A stretch of 64,000 nt of DNA from Eukaryota sp. TZLM1-RC (taxonomy: Eukaryota; Metamonada: BaSk clade), in NCBI GenBank assembly GCA_040285825.1, contig JAUPSS010000003.1, forward strand, positions 2,728,001 through 2,792,000, in the 5' to 3' direction. This document shows, in pieces, positions 61,926 to 64,000 of the stretch (within the stretch, counting starts at the first letter, position 1; every line of letters starts with the position of its first letter). The translations under genes and the position numbers were made by a program. Under the pieces are notes generated by a model. That model was given only the letters and a program-made list of their open reading frames with translations, did no database searches and was not told where the DNA came from.

Positions 61926-64000
61926 ATGGACCATTACGCAAGAGCTAACCCTAAAGACAAGAAACGTATCGGAAAATGCAAATTCGTGAAATCCGGTAAC
62001 ATCTCTCTAAGTCATCGAAGTAAACGCCAGAAGAACCAGATCAATAAGGGTTGTACATGACAATTTTCTGAGGTTGAATTTGACCATCGAATTTCCCAAG
62101 TTTCAAATGTCATCAACGTTGCCAAACGTTGTTTGGATCACATTCAGTCAACTGTTGTTTCTATCAACCTTGACAATGATAACGATAACAAGACGTTGTT
62201 TTTTGTACTCAAAAAGGTCGAAAAGACATTCACGTTAAAGTTGCATGAGGACGGGATTGATTGTCCACCCATGGAAATCAACTTTTATAATGAAAGTGTT
62301 CGAGTCAGGAGACCACCTCGTAGGTTAAACCCTGAGAAGCAGAAAGTCGCTAAAAAAATTTTCGTCTAACTCGTCCAATCTGGATTCGCTGTTCAATAGA
62401 ACCATAACTTCAGCTTTCCAGTGTGTTTAGTGGTATACCTATTGATCGTAAGCTTCGTTTTATCAAGTGTTTACAGTGGGAAATACGGCATCAATGCTGA
62501 CAGCATACCCGTTAAATAAAATTTTTCAAGAATATCTGATGTGCTTGTCTTCCTTTCGGAAGCAAACTATATAGGCACCTTAGATCTCGACAAAGCCTTC
62601 TTGCCAGTGAAGATTGTAGAGAAGAGCATTGAGAAAACAGCACTGAACAATCCTGGCAATAGCATTATGTTCAAACGAACAGCTTTTGGCCTCAAAAACG
62701 TGCCAGTTGTGTTTCAAAACGTCATGTCTGAAAACTTTTTCCGGTGATGGAATTTTAATCTTGATAGACTATCATCATTATCGGTAGTTACTTCAATGAG
62801 CTCGTCGATCGTTTAAGACGTTTCTTCGAGCAAGATCGTATTTATAGAGTTAGGTTTGGCCTGATCAAGTGTCATTTCGTGTCTTCAAGACACCCAATAT
62901 ATATTTGGCAGCAGCTTCCAAAACAAGACCAGAAAGAAAGACCCTACACACACTGACTTTTTTCTGAATTTTCCAAGACCGAAGACATTGAGAGACGCCC
63001 AAAGACCTATTGGTTCAGTCAACTTCATTAGGGAATGGCTTCCTCAAGTAACGAAGCATCTTGCACCTATCATCAAATTAACCCATGGAAAGCACCTGTC
63101 GCCTGCAGTGGACAGACACCTGGGAAATATCAAACGCCTATTAACTGAGCACATGCCCCTCAACTTACCTCTTACAGAGAACCAAGTCTCGATTAGTTGT
63201 GAAACTTCCGATAACGCTGTTCGCAGTGTCATTTGAGAACAAATCGAACTTGTAGAGTACCCTGATACAACCTTGTTTAACAAGAAATGCAGGCCAATCA
63301 GCTTTTTCAGCCATTAGTTAACAAACTCACAACAGAACTGGCCTTAAAGTTAGAAAAAGCTTTACGCTATATTTCGGTTGTTGACCGAAAATAGCTTCGA
63401 AAACTGCCTCAAAAAAAGGCGACTGATCATGTTTACATGTAATCAACACCTGATTTACAAGGTCACCGCACACAACAATCCAACAAGAACAGAGTAGTAA
63501 AAGGGTGGCTACCAATCTTCTCTGTGTTTCTATTCGACATTGTTCACACCAAAGGGGAAGAAAATCACTGTGTTGATTTGTTATCTAGAATAGTCCCGCC
63601 CCAAGACACGCACTCGGAAAAGATTGGCTCAGTGAACGAGATGGAGTTTCATCCAATCTTTTACACTGAAAGGATTGACGAAACAGTGCCCGAAACATGC
63701 TTCGTGAAAATCCTCGACACCTTCGAGAAGGTTTTTATCCTTCAAGACAGATGCTCCAACGGCCTTCCGCTATTTGAGCCATAGCTACGCAGGATCAGGT
63801 CCGAACAACAGCGCGCTGCCCCTTCTAAGGACACCTAGTTCAACAACTGTACTCTGTACAGCCGTTGAGGTCTTTATCTAACCCCCGAACACAAGATAGT
63901 GATTCCGGAATCACTGGGCGAGGAAGCGCTTAATTTTCTGAACGGACTCCCTTATGATTATTACCCCAGCAAATCTGAGTGTCTTTTCAGACTTCAAAAC
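61926..64000 (+). mobile_element. decayed Ty3/gypsy pol, runs off the window
   Basis: Remnants in order: a short basic ORF with a Lys/Cys/His mix (61926-62060), VRRPPRRLNPEKQKVAKKIF (RT start), LDLDKAFLPVKIVEKSIEK and MFKRTAFGLKNVPVVFQNVM (RT; compare LDLPKAFWQMNVAKKGIEK in the 51-kb element). Then GSVNFIREWLPQVTKHLAPI (thumb), a broken RNase H (ISCETSDNAVRSVI) and FDIVHTKGEENHCVDLLSR. Many stops and shifts. It is related to the 48-55 kb element but a different, older lineage; base composition is slightly higher in G+C. The right boundary is outside the window. Confidence 0.8.

Noticed and set aside
1-64000. CRISPR array, operon or bacterial defence system
   Set aside because: No regularly spaced repeats; introns, tRNA types and gene content are eukaryotic.

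Overview
This is a window of a eukaryotic nuclear genome. It is AT-rich, gene-dense in places and heavily loaded with retrotransposon debris. Evidence for a eukaryote: a complete catalytic subunit of DNA polymerase epsilon, a kinesin, an SFT2-type vesicle protein, an SSF1/Peter Pan ribosome-assembly factor, two nuclear-type tRNA genes, spliceosomal introns, and LINE and Ty3/gypsy elements. A TMEM17/TMEM216-type transition-zone protein suggests a ciliated or flagellated cell. UAA, UAG and UGA all end genes at sensible places, so the code looks standard. I cannot name the species; a unicellular protist or early-branching opisthokont-like lineage is an inference.

The introns are extremely short. 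Every intron I could place by protein continuity is about 28-36 nt, usually with a GTATGT-like donor and a pyrimidine-rich stretch or CTAAC/CTAAT near the acceptor. Several genes therefore look split until these mini-introns are removed: the MFS transporter, the secreted LRR protein, a small membrane protein, the kinesin, the TMEM17-like protein, glycerol kinase and a PLP enzyme.

Layout: 0.9-2.1 kb NCL-type cation exchanger; 4-4.6 kb unknown protein; 4.8-5.3 kb LINE 3' fragment followed by a palindrome-rich stretch; 6.4-8.1 kb MFS transporter; 8.8-10.1 kb secreted LRR protein (minus); 11-12.2 kb SSF1; 13.3-13.75 kb zinc-knuckle ORF; 14.1-14.6 kb secreted protein; 14.9-15.1 kb ubiquitin-like protein; 15.9-16.5 kb LINE fragment; 17.9-19.6 kb glycerol kinase; 20.3-23 kb LINE mosaic; 23-24 kb two small genes; 25.1-27.3 kb kinesin; 27.4-30.2 kb TMEM17-like, coiled-coil and SFT2 genes; 30.8-37.2 kb DNA polymerase epsilon; 37.4 kb tRNA-Thr.

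From 37.7 to 64 kb the window is mostly mobile DNA. A nearly full-length but frame-broken LINE abuts a tRNA-Val gene at 46.55 kb. A 7-kb Ty3/gypsy element with only 81-bp LTRs lies at 48.2-55.2 kb. A second, decayed gypsy pol runs off the right end. The PLP-dependent cysteine-synthase-like gene (55.8-57.4 kb) and a small PH-like gene are the only clear host genes there. The LINE copies fall into at least four sequence groups. They share a C-terminal Cys-Cys-His-Cys finger and an R-x-D ... K-x-x-K-Y block that I read as a restriction-like-endonuclease domain. The host genes are housekeeping or cell-surface functions and form no obvious pathway cluster.
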